Source: an uncultured Campylobacterales bacterium | GTDB lineage: Bacteria > Campylobacterota > Campylobacteria > Campylobacterales > Arcobacteraceae | Assembly: GCA_947494995.1 (NCBI GenBank) | Contig: CANLWY010000001.1 | Coordinates: forward strand, 186,001-250,000 | Length of the DNA: 64,000 bases | Direction: 5' to 3' | In this document: piece after piece, positions 17,714 to 25,250 of the stretch | How positions within the stretch are numbered: the first letter of the stretch is position 1 | How the letters are laid out: each line of letters begins with the position of its first letter | Made by a program: the position numbers and the translations under genes | Notes under the pieces: generated by a model | Told to the model about the DNA's origin: nothing | What the model saw: the letters and a program-made list of their open reading frames with translations, nothing else | The model's database searches: none

Positions 17714-18082
17714 ATGAAAAATACAAAAATAAAATTAGCAGGAATCCTATTAGGAGCAGCATTAGCAAGTACAGGAGCATATGCAGGAAATGGTTCTTGT
17801 GGAGCTGGTAAATGTGGTGGTTCAGATGCTAAGAAAATGGAAAAGAAAGGTTCTTGCGGTGCTGGTAAGTGCGGTGGAGACATGAAGAAGAAAGAGATGA
17901 AATCAGGTTCTTGTGGAGCTGGTAAATGTGGTGGAGATATGAAAAAACCTGCAGATGAAATGTCAGGAAAAGCTGGTAAAAAAATGTCAGGATCTTGTGG
18001 TGCTGGTAAATGTGGTGGTGACATGAAAAAAGAAGGTAAAAAGAAAGCATCAGGTTCTTGTGGAGCTGGTAAATGTGGTTGA
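17714..18082 (+). CDS. Bufferin/HvfA-like Cys-rich RiPP precursor with five GSCGAGKCG repeats
   Basis: 122-residue precursor. A signal peptide (MKNTKIKLAGILLGAALAS, cut after AYA) is followed by five copies of GSCGAGKCG spaced by lysine-rich linkers with DMKK elements. The repeats hold ten cysteines, the only ones in the protein. In the known HvfA and bufferin peptides, cysteines in EGKCG cores are converted by a DUF692 enzyme into copper-binding heterocycles and the product acts in the periplasm as a copper scavenger. Here the core reads AGKCG, without the glutamate. The enzyme and partner genes follow directly. Function by analogy; the modification itself cannot be read from sequence. AAAGGGAAA precedes the ATG. 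Confidence 0.88.
   Translation: MKNTKIKLAGILLGAALASTGAYAGNGSCGAGKCGGSDAKKMEKKGSCGAGKCGGDMKKKEMKSGSCGAGKCGGDMKKPADEMSGKAGKKMSGSCGAGKCGGDMKKEGKKKASGSCGAGKCG
17792..18079 (+). repeat. Five in-frame repeats encoding GSCGAGKCG
   Basis: Five near-identical 27-30 base units, beginning GGTTCTTG or GGATCTTG and ending AAATGTGG or AAGTGCGG, are spread through the peptide gene with spacers of 33 to 60 bases. They differ mainly at third codon positions, as expected of repeats kept by selection on the protein. Confidence 0.85.
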
Positions 18083-18127
18083 TTTTCAACCACAAGCATT
18101 AAAATAGTATAGAAGGCAAAAAAGATA

Positions 18128-18949
18128 ATGATAAAAGTAGATGGGTGTGGTTTAGGTTTAAGAAGTGATTTCCTTTTGGATGTAGCTGAAAGTAAATTTC
18201 AGCCAGATTGGTGGGAAGTGACTCCTGAAAACTGGATGCATATGCCAAAACTTTTTGAAAAGGCTTTTGAAGAGGCAGTTTTCTCAAGACCAACAGTAGC
18301 CCACGGTTTATCATTATCAATTGGCTCTGTTGATAAACTTAATCGTAAGTTTGTTAAACAGATTAAAACTTTTCTTGATAGATACAATATTGAGTATTAT
18401 TCTGAGCATCTTTCTTTCTCTTCTTTAGAGGGAAAACAATCTTATGAACTTTTACCTGTTCCCATGACTAAAAACATGGTTGATATAATAAGTGATAGAG
18501 TAAAAGAGGTTGAGGATATTATTCAAAGAAATCTTATCTTGGAAAATGCAACATACTATTATGTTCCATACTCTGAGATGAGAGAAGTTGATTTTATAAA
18601 TGAAGTTCTTGAGAAATCAGGTGCAAAGATGCTTCTAGATGTAAATAATGTCTTTGTAAATTCAGTGAATCATACTTTTAAGGCTAGAAGATTTATTGAT
18701 GAAATAGATAAAAGTAAAGTTGCTTATATGCATATGGCAGGTCATTATTTTGATGAAGCTTCAAAAATGAAAATTGATTCTCATGGTATGCCCATAAATT
18801 CTGGTACATGGAAACTTTTAGAGTATACTTTAAATCAAATAGATGCTCCTGTTATGATAGAAAGAGATAATAATATACCTCCTTTAACAGAATTAGCAAA
18901 AGAGTATAAGCAGATGAAAAAAATAGTTAAAAGAGTTAGAAATGCCTAA
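18128..18949 (+). CDS. DUF692-family MNIO enzyme (BufB/HvfB-like)
   Basis: 273 residues, a multinuclear non-haem iron-dependent oxidative enzyme with a TIM-barrel fold. Family landmarks in order: VTPENWMH, HGLSLSIGS, EHLSFSS, LLPVPMT, ILENATYYY, LLDVNNVFVNSVNH, MHMAGH, DSHGMP and IERDNNIPPL; the His, Glu, Asp and Asn in these build the iron site. Known relatives oxidise cysteines of HvfA/bufferin peptides. It lies between the AGKCG-repeat peptide and the HvfC-like gene, whose start it overlaps by 8 bases. It would act in the cytosol before the peptide is exported. The ribosome site is weak (AAGGCAAAAAAG). Confidence 0.93.
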   Translation: MIKVDGCGLGLRSDFLLDVAESKFQPDWWEVTPENWMHMPKLFEKAFEEAVFSRPTVAHGLSLSIGSVDKLNRKFVKQIKTFLDRYNIEYYSEHLSFSSLEGKQSYELLPVPMTKNMVDIISDRVKEVEDIIQRNLILENATYYYVPYSEMREVDFINEVLEKSGAKMLLDVNNVFVNSVNHTFKARRFIDEIDKSKVAYMHMAGHYFDEASKMKIDSHGMPINSGTWKLLEYTLNQIDAPVMIERDNNIPPLTELAKEYKQMKKIVKRVRNA

Positions 18950-19628
18950 GATGGAAAAAGATATAGAAGATAGATTCTTTGATATTTTGATTGATCAAAA
19001 AGATGGTTTTTCAGGTACGCCTATAAACGTATATCAAAAATTAGTATATACTAGATATGAAGAGGTGATAAAGAATTCTCTTCCTTTATTTATTGATAAA
19101 ATTACTCAAAGCGAACTTCAAGAATCAATAATAAAGTTTATGAAAGATACTCCAAAAACGCCTTTTGTATGGCAGATACCAAATGATTTTAGAAAGTTTA
19201 CAAAGAAAAAAAGACTTTTTCATGATCGAAAATATCTTTATGATCTTATGTATTATGATTGGATTGAAATTGAACTTTATATGAAGGAATATAAACTAAA
19301 ACCTCAAAAGAAGTTTAGATATAAAGAGTCATATAAACTATCAAAAACAGCAAGAGTAAAAAAATTTAATTTTGATATTATAGGAAATGATTATAAATCA
19401 AAAAGAGAGAATTATTTAGTCATTTATTATGATTTTGATATGGATGATATCATTTATAGAGAAATAAATCCTCTTATTTACTATGTTTTAAAAACTTTAA
19501 ATAAAAAGAAGTCTTTCGAAAAAGTTATAAAAGAGCTTTGTAAAGTAAATGATATAGATTATAAAGAGGCAAAAACTGTTTTAAAAAATCCTTTTTTAGA
19601 ACTTTATAAAAAAAGAGTTTTTTCTTAA
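18942..19628 (+). CDS. DUF2063/HvfC-like partner of the MNIO enzyme
   Basis: 228 residues. The N-terminal part (VYQKLVYTRYEEVIKNSLPL) has the shape of the DUF2063 domain of HvfC/BufC proteins, in which a YR.....L..ayP-like segment is typical. The C-terminal half is lysine- and tyrosine-rich and contains YLVIYYDFDMDD followed by a short helical domain. In known systems this protein binds the precursor and assists the MNIO enzyme. It is divergent, so the call leans on its overlap with the DUF692 gene and its size. Last gene of the unit; no clear terminator before the AraC gene. Confidence 0.72.
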   Translation: MPKMEKDIEDRFFDILIDQKDGFSGTPINVYQKLVYTRYEEVIKNSLPLFIDKITQSELQESIIKFMKDTPKTPFVWQIPNDFRKFTKKKRLFHDRKYLYDLMYYDWIEIELYMKEYKLKPQKKFRYKESYKLSKTARVKKFNFDIIGNDYKSKRENYLVIYYDFDMDDIIYREINPLIYYVLKTLNKKKSFEKVIKELCKVNDIDYKEAKTVLKNPFLELYKKRVFS

Positions 19629-19678
19629 TTAGCAATTTAGTCCAATATTAACCTTTTTATATATGTTATACTATTAAG

Positions 19679-20503
19679 ATGAAAAAAGATCTTGACTTAA
19701 TACACAATGCAAAATTTTGGAAAGCAAATATAAAAGAGGATATTACCTTTTTTGATGGACATTTTAATAGGTTTGAGTTTGATAAACATGTCCATGAAGA
19801 GTATACAATAACTCTAGTGCAAGATGGAAATATGAAAGCCTTTTTAGATGGTTTTTCTCATAGCTTTAATGAGTCTGCAATTTTAACTATAAATCCTGAT
19901 GAGGTTCATGCTTGCAAAACAGAACACGAAGAAGGATACAAATACAACTCAATATATTTTAAACAATCTTTAGTAGAAGAACTATGTGAAGGTAAAAAAG
20001 ATATTTTCTTTTCAAAGAGTGTTTTAGAAAATAAAGAAATATATAGAAAACTCACCTCTATAGTATCTAAAGATGAGAAAAAGCAAATTTCTCAACTAGA
20101 ATTGGAGTGTGAACTTATAGAAGTAATGAAAAGTATTGTGAATTTAAATACAAACTTTAATACAAACACTAGTTCATTAACACCTCATGATTGTTTAATA
20201 AAAAAAGCAAAAGAGTATATTAATGACAATTTTAGTTTAAATCTTACACTTGATGATATCTCAAAAGAACTTTCTGTTTCAAAGTATCATTTTTTAAGAC
20301 TTTTCAAGGAAAAAACATATCTTTCTCCACATAACTATTTGATGTTAAGACGAATAGAAAAAGCTAAACAGTTTTTACAAAAAGGAGATTCAATTATTAA
20401 TACTGCTTACGAGTGTGGTTTTAATGATCAAAGCCATCTTCATAGAAGATTTAAAGCAATTACAGGACTTACTCCTAAAAATTATCAGAATTTTTTTAAT
20501 TAG
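19679..20503 (+). CDS. AraC-family transcriptional regulator
   Basis: 274 residues: N-terminal cupin-like ligand domain (FDKHVHEEYTITLVQDG, then a NPDEVHAC element) and C-terminal double helix-turn-helix, with LTLDDISKELSVSKYHFLR and the AraC signature IINTAYECGFNDQSHLHRRF. TATACT at 19667-19672 ends 6 bases before the ATG and no ribosome site exists, so a leaderless mRNA is predicted. The next two genes are azlCD, the usual partner arrangement, so it probably senses an amino acid and controls their export. Confidence 0.92.
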   Translation: MKKDLDLIHNAKFWKANIKEDITFFDGHFNRFEFDKHVHEEYTITLVQDGNMKAFLDGFSHSFNESAILTINPDEVHACKTEHEEGYKYNSIYFKQSLVEELCEGKKDIFFSKSVLENKEIYRKLTSIVSKDEKKQISQLELECELIEVMKSIVNLNTNFNTNTSSLTPHDCLIKKAKEYINDNFSLNLTLDDISKELSVSKYHFLRLFKEKTYLSPHNYLMLRRIEKAKQFLQKGDSIINTAYECGFNDQSHLHRRFKAITGLTPKNYQNFFN

Positions 20504-20549
20504 CAATCTCATCCAATACTTTAATTTTTTTGTTTTGTAAAATTCTTTT

Positions 20550-21239
20550 ATGAATAATGATTTTAAAAATGGATTTATAGCAAATATTCCAATAGGACTT
20601 AGCGTTTTTGCTTATGGTTCAGTATTAGGTATGTTATGTACACAAAAAGGTATCTCTTTAACAGAACTTGTACTCATGAACTTTTTTATTTTTGCAGGTT
20701 CTGCACAGTTTGTAATGGTTGAAATGTGGAGTTCAAGCCTTGATATAATAGGAATAGTCTTAGCAGCTCTTATGATAAATCTTAGGTACTTTTTAGTTGG
20801 GGCTTCATTAAACCCTTTGTTTGTAAATAGCTCAAAAAAAGATAAGTTTAAATATATGCATTTTGTTGCAGATGAGAATTGGGCAATTACAATGAATAAA
20901 TTAAAAAGCCAAGAGCTTACACCTTTGTTTTTATTTGGTGGAGGAATTAGTATTTTATTAACTTGGTCTTTAGGAACTATAAGTGGATATACCTTAGGTG
21001 AGTTTATAAGTGATCCTTCTAAATATGGTTTGGATTTTGCTTTTGTTGCAATTTTTACTGCCTTGGCCTTTAATATGTATAAAGGAAAAGAAGATTTACT
21101 TCCATGGTTTATAACAGCTCTTGTAGCAATTGTTTGTGAACACTATATTCCAGGAAAGTTTTATATTATATTTGGTGCAATAACAGGAAGTTTAAGTGCT
21201 GTTTATTTAAGTAAGGAGTCAAATGATGCTAGAACTTGA
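20550..21239 (+). CDS. azlC: AzlC-family branched-chain amino acid exporter, large subunit
   Basis: 229-residue membrane protein of about 6-7 helices with family landmarks GFIANIPIGLSVFAYGSVLG, FFIFAGSAQFVMVEMW and INLRYFLVGASL. Together with AzlD it forms an exporter for branched-chain amino acids or analogues. TAAAAT at 20538-20543 ends 6 bases before the ATG and no ribosome site is visible, so the gene may have its own leaderless transcript. Overlaps azlD by 17 bases. Confidence 0.92.
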   Translation: MNNDFKNGFIANIPIGLSVFAYGSVLGMLCTQKGISLTELVLMNFFIFAGSAQFVMVEMWSSSLDIIGIVLAALMINLRYFLVGASLNPLFVNSSKKDKFKYMHFVADENWAITMNKLKSQELTPLFLFGGGISILLTWSLGTISGYTLGEFISDPSKYGLDFAFVAIFTALAFNMYKGKEDLLPWFITALVAIVCEHYIPGKFYIIFGAITGSLSAVYLSKESNDART

Positions 21240-21534
21240 TATAAACGCTTTAATCTTAATTGCCTTAGTTGCCATTGGAACTTACTCTTTAAGAGTCTCA
21301 GGGCTTTTGTTTTCAAGTAAGTTAGCTAATATTGGAAGAGCAAAGCTTTTCTTAGAGTATTTACCTTCTACACTTCTTTTAGCTCTTGTAATGCCAGTAA
21401 TTATTAAAGAAGGAGTGGTAGGAATTTTTGCAACATTTCTTATTGCTTTATGTATGTATAAAACAAGAAGTATATTACTATCAATGATTCTTTCAGTTTT
21501 ATTTGTAGCTTTGTGTAGAAACTTTATTGTTTAA
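21223..21534 (+). CDS. azlD: AzlD-family exporter small subunit
   Basis: 103 residues with about three to four helices and the typical TYSLRVSGLLF and EYLPSTLLLALVMPVI segments. Small partner of AzlC. Start is the first of two adjacent ATGs; AAGGAG is 4 or 7 bases away, so the second (21226) may be used. Its 3' end overlaps the convergent MATE gene by 4 bases. Confidence 0.9.
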   Translation: MMLELDINALILIALVAIGTYSLRVSGLLFSSKLANIGRAKLFLEYLPSTLLLALVMPVIIKEGVVGIFATFLIALCMYKTRSILLSMILSVLFVALCRNFIV

Positions 21535-21548
21535 ACACAAAGCTTTTT
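21507..21548 (+). terminator. Intrinsic terminator inside the end of azlD
   Basis: AGCTTTGTGT (21507-21516) pairs perfectly with ACACAAAGCT (21535-21544) across an 18-base loop, followed by TTTTTT. The left arm is coding sequence of azlD. Confidence 0.6.
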
Positions 21549-22871
21549 TAACATGTTTTGGGTGTAAAAATATGCAAATATTGCTGCACTATATATCATA
21601 ACTAATATACCAACCCAAAGATAAATATAGTCTAATGCTAACCAAGTAACTATTACAACAGCTACTAAGTATTTTGCAATAATTTGTCTATATAAAGCAA
21701 TATATAAAATCATTTTTGGTTTTTTAATTGCTTGAAGTGTTGATACGCAAATAAATAGGATTACATAAGCGTAGAAAATCCAAACTTCAATAAATAAATA
21801 ATCAAGTCCATATTTAATTACTTCTAAGTCATCATCGAACTGTTGGATAATAAGTTTTCCAAAAATATATAAAAAGAGTATTCCAAATGTTGAAATCATA
21901 AAACCATATTTTAGAGCTTTATTTAGTGTCTCTTGAACTCTTTCATATTTTTTAGCACCAAAGTTATTAGAAACTATTGAAAGTACTGCAGAGCTTAATC
22001 CTAAGGCCGGTAAAAGCATAAGCTGTTCAACTCTAAAACCAATTCCATATCCTGCAACTGCTTTAACTCCATATAAAGAGACAAAATACATTAATATAAT
22101 AGAACCAAAAGCCATAATAAGCATGTTCATGGATGAAGGAATGCCTTGTGATATCAAGTCTTTATATATCTTTTTATGTGGTAAAAAATATCGTAAGTTT
22201 TCAAAGTGAACAAGTTTTGTATTAAAAACTTTTTTAAGCATATAGATATTATTTAAAACTTGTATCAAAACAGTTGCAAAAGCAATTCCTGAAATACCCA
22301 TAGCAGGAATAAACCAAAAACCATAGATAAATAAGGGGTTTAAAATCAAATTTGCAAAAAATCCAAATATAAGAGTATTTCTATATGATTTTGTGTCTCC
22401 ACGTGATACAAGAATTGCATTTAAAGCAAAGTTTGTCATAAAGAATATCGTTCCAGCTAAGATAACATTTATATAGTCTAAGGAAGTTTGTAAATATTCT
22501 CCTGTAGCTCCTAATAGAGTAAACATATAAGGAGAAAAAATAAACCCAACTAGAGTTAATAAGACAGCAAGTATTTGCAAAAAAAAGATTCCTTTATGGG
22601 CATAAAGACTTGCAAGAAACTTTTTTCCTTTTCCATTAGCATTCCCTATTAATGCAGTAATAGCAGAGGAAAAACCATATCCTAGACCAATAATTGTAAA
22701 AAAAATCATAAATGAAAGAGATAATGCCGAAATTGCTTGTGTTGAAATAAGACCCGCATAAAAAGTATCTACAACATTGTACATAGTATTAAAAAACATA
22801 CCAGTACTTGCTGGTATTGCTATTTGTTTTAATAAAGAGGGGATATCTTTGTTAAGTAGTTCCTTATTCAC
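21531..22871 (-). CDS. MATE-family multidrug efflux transporter
   Basis: 446 residues with 12 predicted helices in two similar halves, beginning LLKQIAIPASTGMFFNTMYNVVD, shortened here as IAIPASTGMFFNTMYNVVD, and containing YGFSSAITALIGNANGKGKK. Such proteins export drugs, dyes or metabolites using a Na+ or proton gradient. It overlaps the MerR-family regulator gene by 8 bases, so the pump is probably controlled by that regulator. Confidence 0.92.
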   Translation of the reverse strand: MNKELLNKDIPSLLKQIAIPASTGMFFNTMYNVVDTFYAGLISTQAISALSLSFMIFFTIIGLGYGFSSAITALIGNANGKGKKFLASLYAHKGIFFLQILAVLLTLVGFIFSPYMFTLLGATGEYLQTSLDYINVILAGTIFFMTNFALNAILVSRGDTKSYRNTLIFGFFANLILNPLFIYGFWFIPAMGISGIAFATVLIQVLNNIYMLKKVFNTKLVHFENLRYFLPHKKIYKDLISQGIPSSMNMLIMAFGSIILMYFVSLYGVKAVAGYGIGFRVEQLMLLPALGLSSAVLSIVSNNFGAKKYERVQETLNKALKYGFMISTFGILFLYIFGKLIIQQFDDDLEVIKYGLDYLFIEVWIFYAYVILFICVSTLQAIKKPKMILYIALYRQIIAKYLVAVVIVTWLALDYIYLWVGILVMIYSAAIFAYFYTQNMLKKLCV

Positions 22872-23178
22872 TTGTAGTTCGTTTTTCTTGAAGTTTATTA
22901 AAGCTTTCTTCTAGATTTTTTATTCTACCTTCAACCTTTTTTACAGAAGATTCAAGAGTGAATCCTTCATCTAAAAGCTCTTTTATAAGTAAAATTTTTT
23001 TGATATTAAAATAATCAAATTTTCTAGTTGTTCCTTGCTTAGTTTCACTAGATTTAATTATTCCTTTATCTTCCCAATATCTTAGTTTTCTTTGCGGAAT
23101 ACCAGTAACTTCAGATACATCTCCTATGGTTACTTTAAGTTGTGATACAAGTTTAGGGTCAAAAAGGCTTTCAATCAT
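22864..23178 (-). CDS. MerR-family transcriptional regulator
   Basis: 104 residues: N-terminal MerR helix-turn-helix with TIGDVSEVTGIPQRKLRYWEDK and wing KGIIKSSETKQGTTRKFDY (both quoted in part), then a short coiled coil and no effector domain or cysteine cluster. The ATG at 23178 is chosen because AAGAGA is 5 bases upstream; an in-frame TTG at 23199 has nothing. It sits first in a unit with the MATE pump and faces the isochorismatase-like gene across three TTACAA/TTGTAA palindromes, its likely operators. Confidence 0.88.
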   Translation of the reverse strand: MIESLFDPKLVSQLKVTIGDVSEVTGIPQRKLRYWEDKGIIKSSETKQGTTRKFDYFNIKKILLIKELLDEGFTLESSVKKVEGRIKNLEESFNKLQEKRTTSE

Positions 23179-23201
23179 ATTTTCTCTTTTTATTAACAAT
23201 A

Positions 23202-23264
23202 TACAATTTTTGTAATTAATTTACAATTAAGGTAATTAATGTAACAATTTTACAAGTTTTGTAA
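23202..23264. promoter_or_regulatory. Three TTACAA-type palindromes between divergent genes
   Basis: TACAATTTTTGTA (23202-23214), TTACAATTAAGGTAA (23221-23235) and TTACAAGTTTTGTAA (23250-23264) are all palindromic around a short centre. They fill the space between the MerR gene and the isochorismatase-like gene, so one regulator could control both directions. Confidence 0.6.
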
Positions 23265-23288
23265 CTAATCTACAATAAAGGACAAACA

Positions 23289-23969
23289 ATGACAAGATTA
23301 ATTTTAATAGTAGGACTATTATTTATGCAATTATTTGCAAAAGAGAATAAGGTAGGTGATACTATAGAGTTAAAAAACTCTGCTTTAGTATTAATTGAGT
23401 ATCAAAATGAGTGGTTAGCAAAAGATGCAAAATTAGACTTTTTGATGGAAGACAAAAAACAGTTTAATCATTCTGTAAAAGCATCAAAAGAAGTTTTAGC
23501 ATATGCAAGAAAAATAAATATGCCTATAATCCATGTTCCACTAATTGTAAGTGATGACTATAGAGAATTTGGAAAAGAAAAAGCTAAGCTTGGTCTAAGG
23601 GCTGTTATTCAAAAGGTTGGAACTTGGAAAGGAAAATCTAAAGATTTTCATAAAGATTTTAAACCATTAGAAAATGAATTTATTGTTAGTGGAAGAGTAG
23701 GTGCAAGTGCATTTGCTGGTTCAAACCTACAAGCTATTTTAAGTAATAATGAAATAAAAAATCTTTATTTTATAGGGTATGCAACAAATGTATGTGTAGA
23801 GTCAAGTTTTAGACAAGCCCATGATTTAGGGTATAATTCTTATGTAATAGATGATGCTACAAGTGCTTTTTCTAAAGAACAAAAAGAGTTTTTCTTAAAA
23901 GAGATTGTTCACCATTTTGGTGCATCATTAAAAGCAAATGAATTTGTAAATATGAAAGTATCTAAATAA
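23289..23969 (+). CDS. Exported isochorismatase-fold hydrolase with altered catalytic residues
   Basis: 226 residues with an N-terminal signal peptide (cut near LFA-KE), unusual because most of this family is cytosolic. The nucleophile region is intact (ATNVCVESSFRQAHDLGY). The usual Asp of the family (IDMQ) is Glu in VLIEYQNEW, and the usual catalytic Lys near the SAF element is missing (GRVGASAF). It might act on small amides or have lost classical activity. Divergent from the MerR-MATE unit and probably sharing its control. A hairpin follows its stop. Confidence 0.82.
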   Translation: MTRLILIVGLLFMQLFAKENKVGDTIELKNSALVLIEYQNEWLAKDAKLDFLMEDKKQFNHSVKASKEVLAYARKINMPIIHVPLIVSDDYREFGKEKAKLGLRAVIQKVGTWKGKSKDFHKDFKPLENEFIVSGRVGASAFAGSNLQAILSNNEIKNLYFIGYATNVCVESSFRQAHDLGYNSYVIDDATSAFSKEQKEFFLKEIVHHFGASLKANEFVNMKVSK

Positions 23970-23970
23970 A

Positions 23971-23996
23971 AGAATTGAGGTTTAATCCTCAATTCT
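23971..23996. terminator. Bidirectional hairpin between convergent genes
   Basis: AGAATTGAGG (23971-23980) and CCTCAATTCT (23987-23996) form a perfect 10-base-pair stem with a 6-base loop. It is placed 2 bases after the isochorismatase-like gene and overlaps the last codons and stop of hom. Confidence 0.55.
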
Positions 23997-25241
23997 AATC
24001 ATAACTGGTTTAGCAGTAACTACACCAGCTTGTTCAATAGTTTCTAATGCTTCAACTACATCTTTCTCTTTTGATGTATGAGTTGCAATAAGAAGATGTG
24101 CACAAGTTGTATTAAGTGGTTTTTGAATCATCTTTTCAATTGAGATATTTTTATCACTTAAAATAGATGCAACTTTTGCTAATACACCTGTTTTATCTTC
24201 AACTCTAAGTCTTAAGTAATACTTTGTTTCAATATTATCTTTATTCATAAGCTTTAAATCTTCTCCATGAGATGATTCAAAACCTAACATTGGAGAACCT
24301 TTACCTCTTCTTGCGATGTCAACAATATTTGCAATTACAGCAGAAGCTGTTGCGTCTCCACCAGCTCCTGGTCCATAATACATAGTTTCACCAACTTTGT
24401 CTCCAATTACAGAAACACCATTCATAACTCCATCAACTTTTGAAATCATTTCAGAGTTTGGTACTAGGGCTGGGTGAACTCTAAGTTCAATCTCTTCCCC
24501 TACTTTTTTAGCAACTGTTAGAAGTTTAATAGAGTAGTCAAACTCATTTGCAAAATCAATATCTTCTGGAGCAATATTTTCAATACCTTCAATTAATATA
24601 TCTTCAGGTTTAGCATCAATACCATATGCAATAGAACCTAAGATAAGTAGTTTATGAGCAGCATCAAAACCACCAACATCAAATGTCGGGTCAGCTTCTG
24701 CATATCCAAGCTCTTGAGACTCTTTTAAAATAGTATCGTAATCAACACCTTCATTAATCATCTTTGTAAGCATATAATTACAAGTACCATTCATAATCCC
24801 TCTAATAGATTGGATATGGTTTGCAGTTAAACCTTCTCTTAATGCATTAATAATTGGAATACCACCAGCAACAGCTGCTTCATACTCAAATGGTGTCTCT
24901 CCTGCTAAATCTTGTAAGTCATATCTATGATATGCTAAAAGAGCTTTATTTGCAGTAACAACTGCTTTCCCATTTTCTAAAGCTTTTTTTACAACTTCGT
25001 ATGGTTTTTCAACTCCACCCATAAGTTCAACAATAATATCAATTGAATCATCATTTAAAACTTTTTCAATATCATCAGTAAGTTCAATTGTTACATTTCT
25101 ATCTTTGTTTAAATTACTTACTACCCCAACAGCTGGTTCTAATTCAACACCAGCTCTTGCAGTTATAATATCCTTATTATCTCTTAAGATATTTGCAACA
25201 CTTGCTCCAACAGTACCAACTCCAATTATTCCTATTTTCAT
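23982..25241 (-). CDS. hom: Homoserine dehydrogenase
   Basis: Reduces aspartate semialdehyde to homoserine on the way to threonine and methionine. 419 residues: Rossmann motif GIIGVGTVGASVA at the start, the substrate and catalytic block with GIMNGTCNYMLTKM and ELGYAEADPTFDVGGFDAAHK (quoted in part), and a C-terminal ACT domain from about 345 (LRLRVEDKTGVLAKVA) for feedback control. Preceded by the AlaC-like aminotransferase gene with a 9-base gap; this neighbour order is also known in Campylobacter. Confidence 0.96.
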   Translation of the reverse strand: MKIGIIGVGTVGASVANILRDNKDIITARAGVELEPAVGVVSNLNKDRNVTIELTDDIEKVLNDDSIDIIVELMGGVEKPYEVVKKALENGKAVVTANKALLAYHRYDLQDLAGETPFEYEAAVAGGIPIINALREGLTANHIQSIRGIMNGTCNYMLTKMINEGVDYDTILKESQELGYAEADPTFDVGGFDAAHKLLILGSIAYGIDAKPEDILIEGIENIAPEDIDFANEFDYSIKLLTVAKKVGEEIELRVHPALVPNSEMISKVDGVMNGVSVIGDKVGETMYYGPGAGGDATASAVIANIVDIARRGKGSPMLGFESSHGEDLKLMNKDNIETKYYLRLRVEDKTGVLAKVASILSDKNISIEKMIQKPLNTTCAHLLIATHTSKEKDVVEALETIEQAGVVTAKPVMIRIED

Positions 25242-25250
25242 AAACTATTC

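Noticed and set aside
17695-18099. Long reading frames on the minus strand opposite the Cys-rich peptide
   Set aside because: They only mirror the repeated GSCGAGKCG codons (giving PHLPAPQEP-type repeats) and lack ribosome sites; the plus-strand gene has a signal peptide and operon context.
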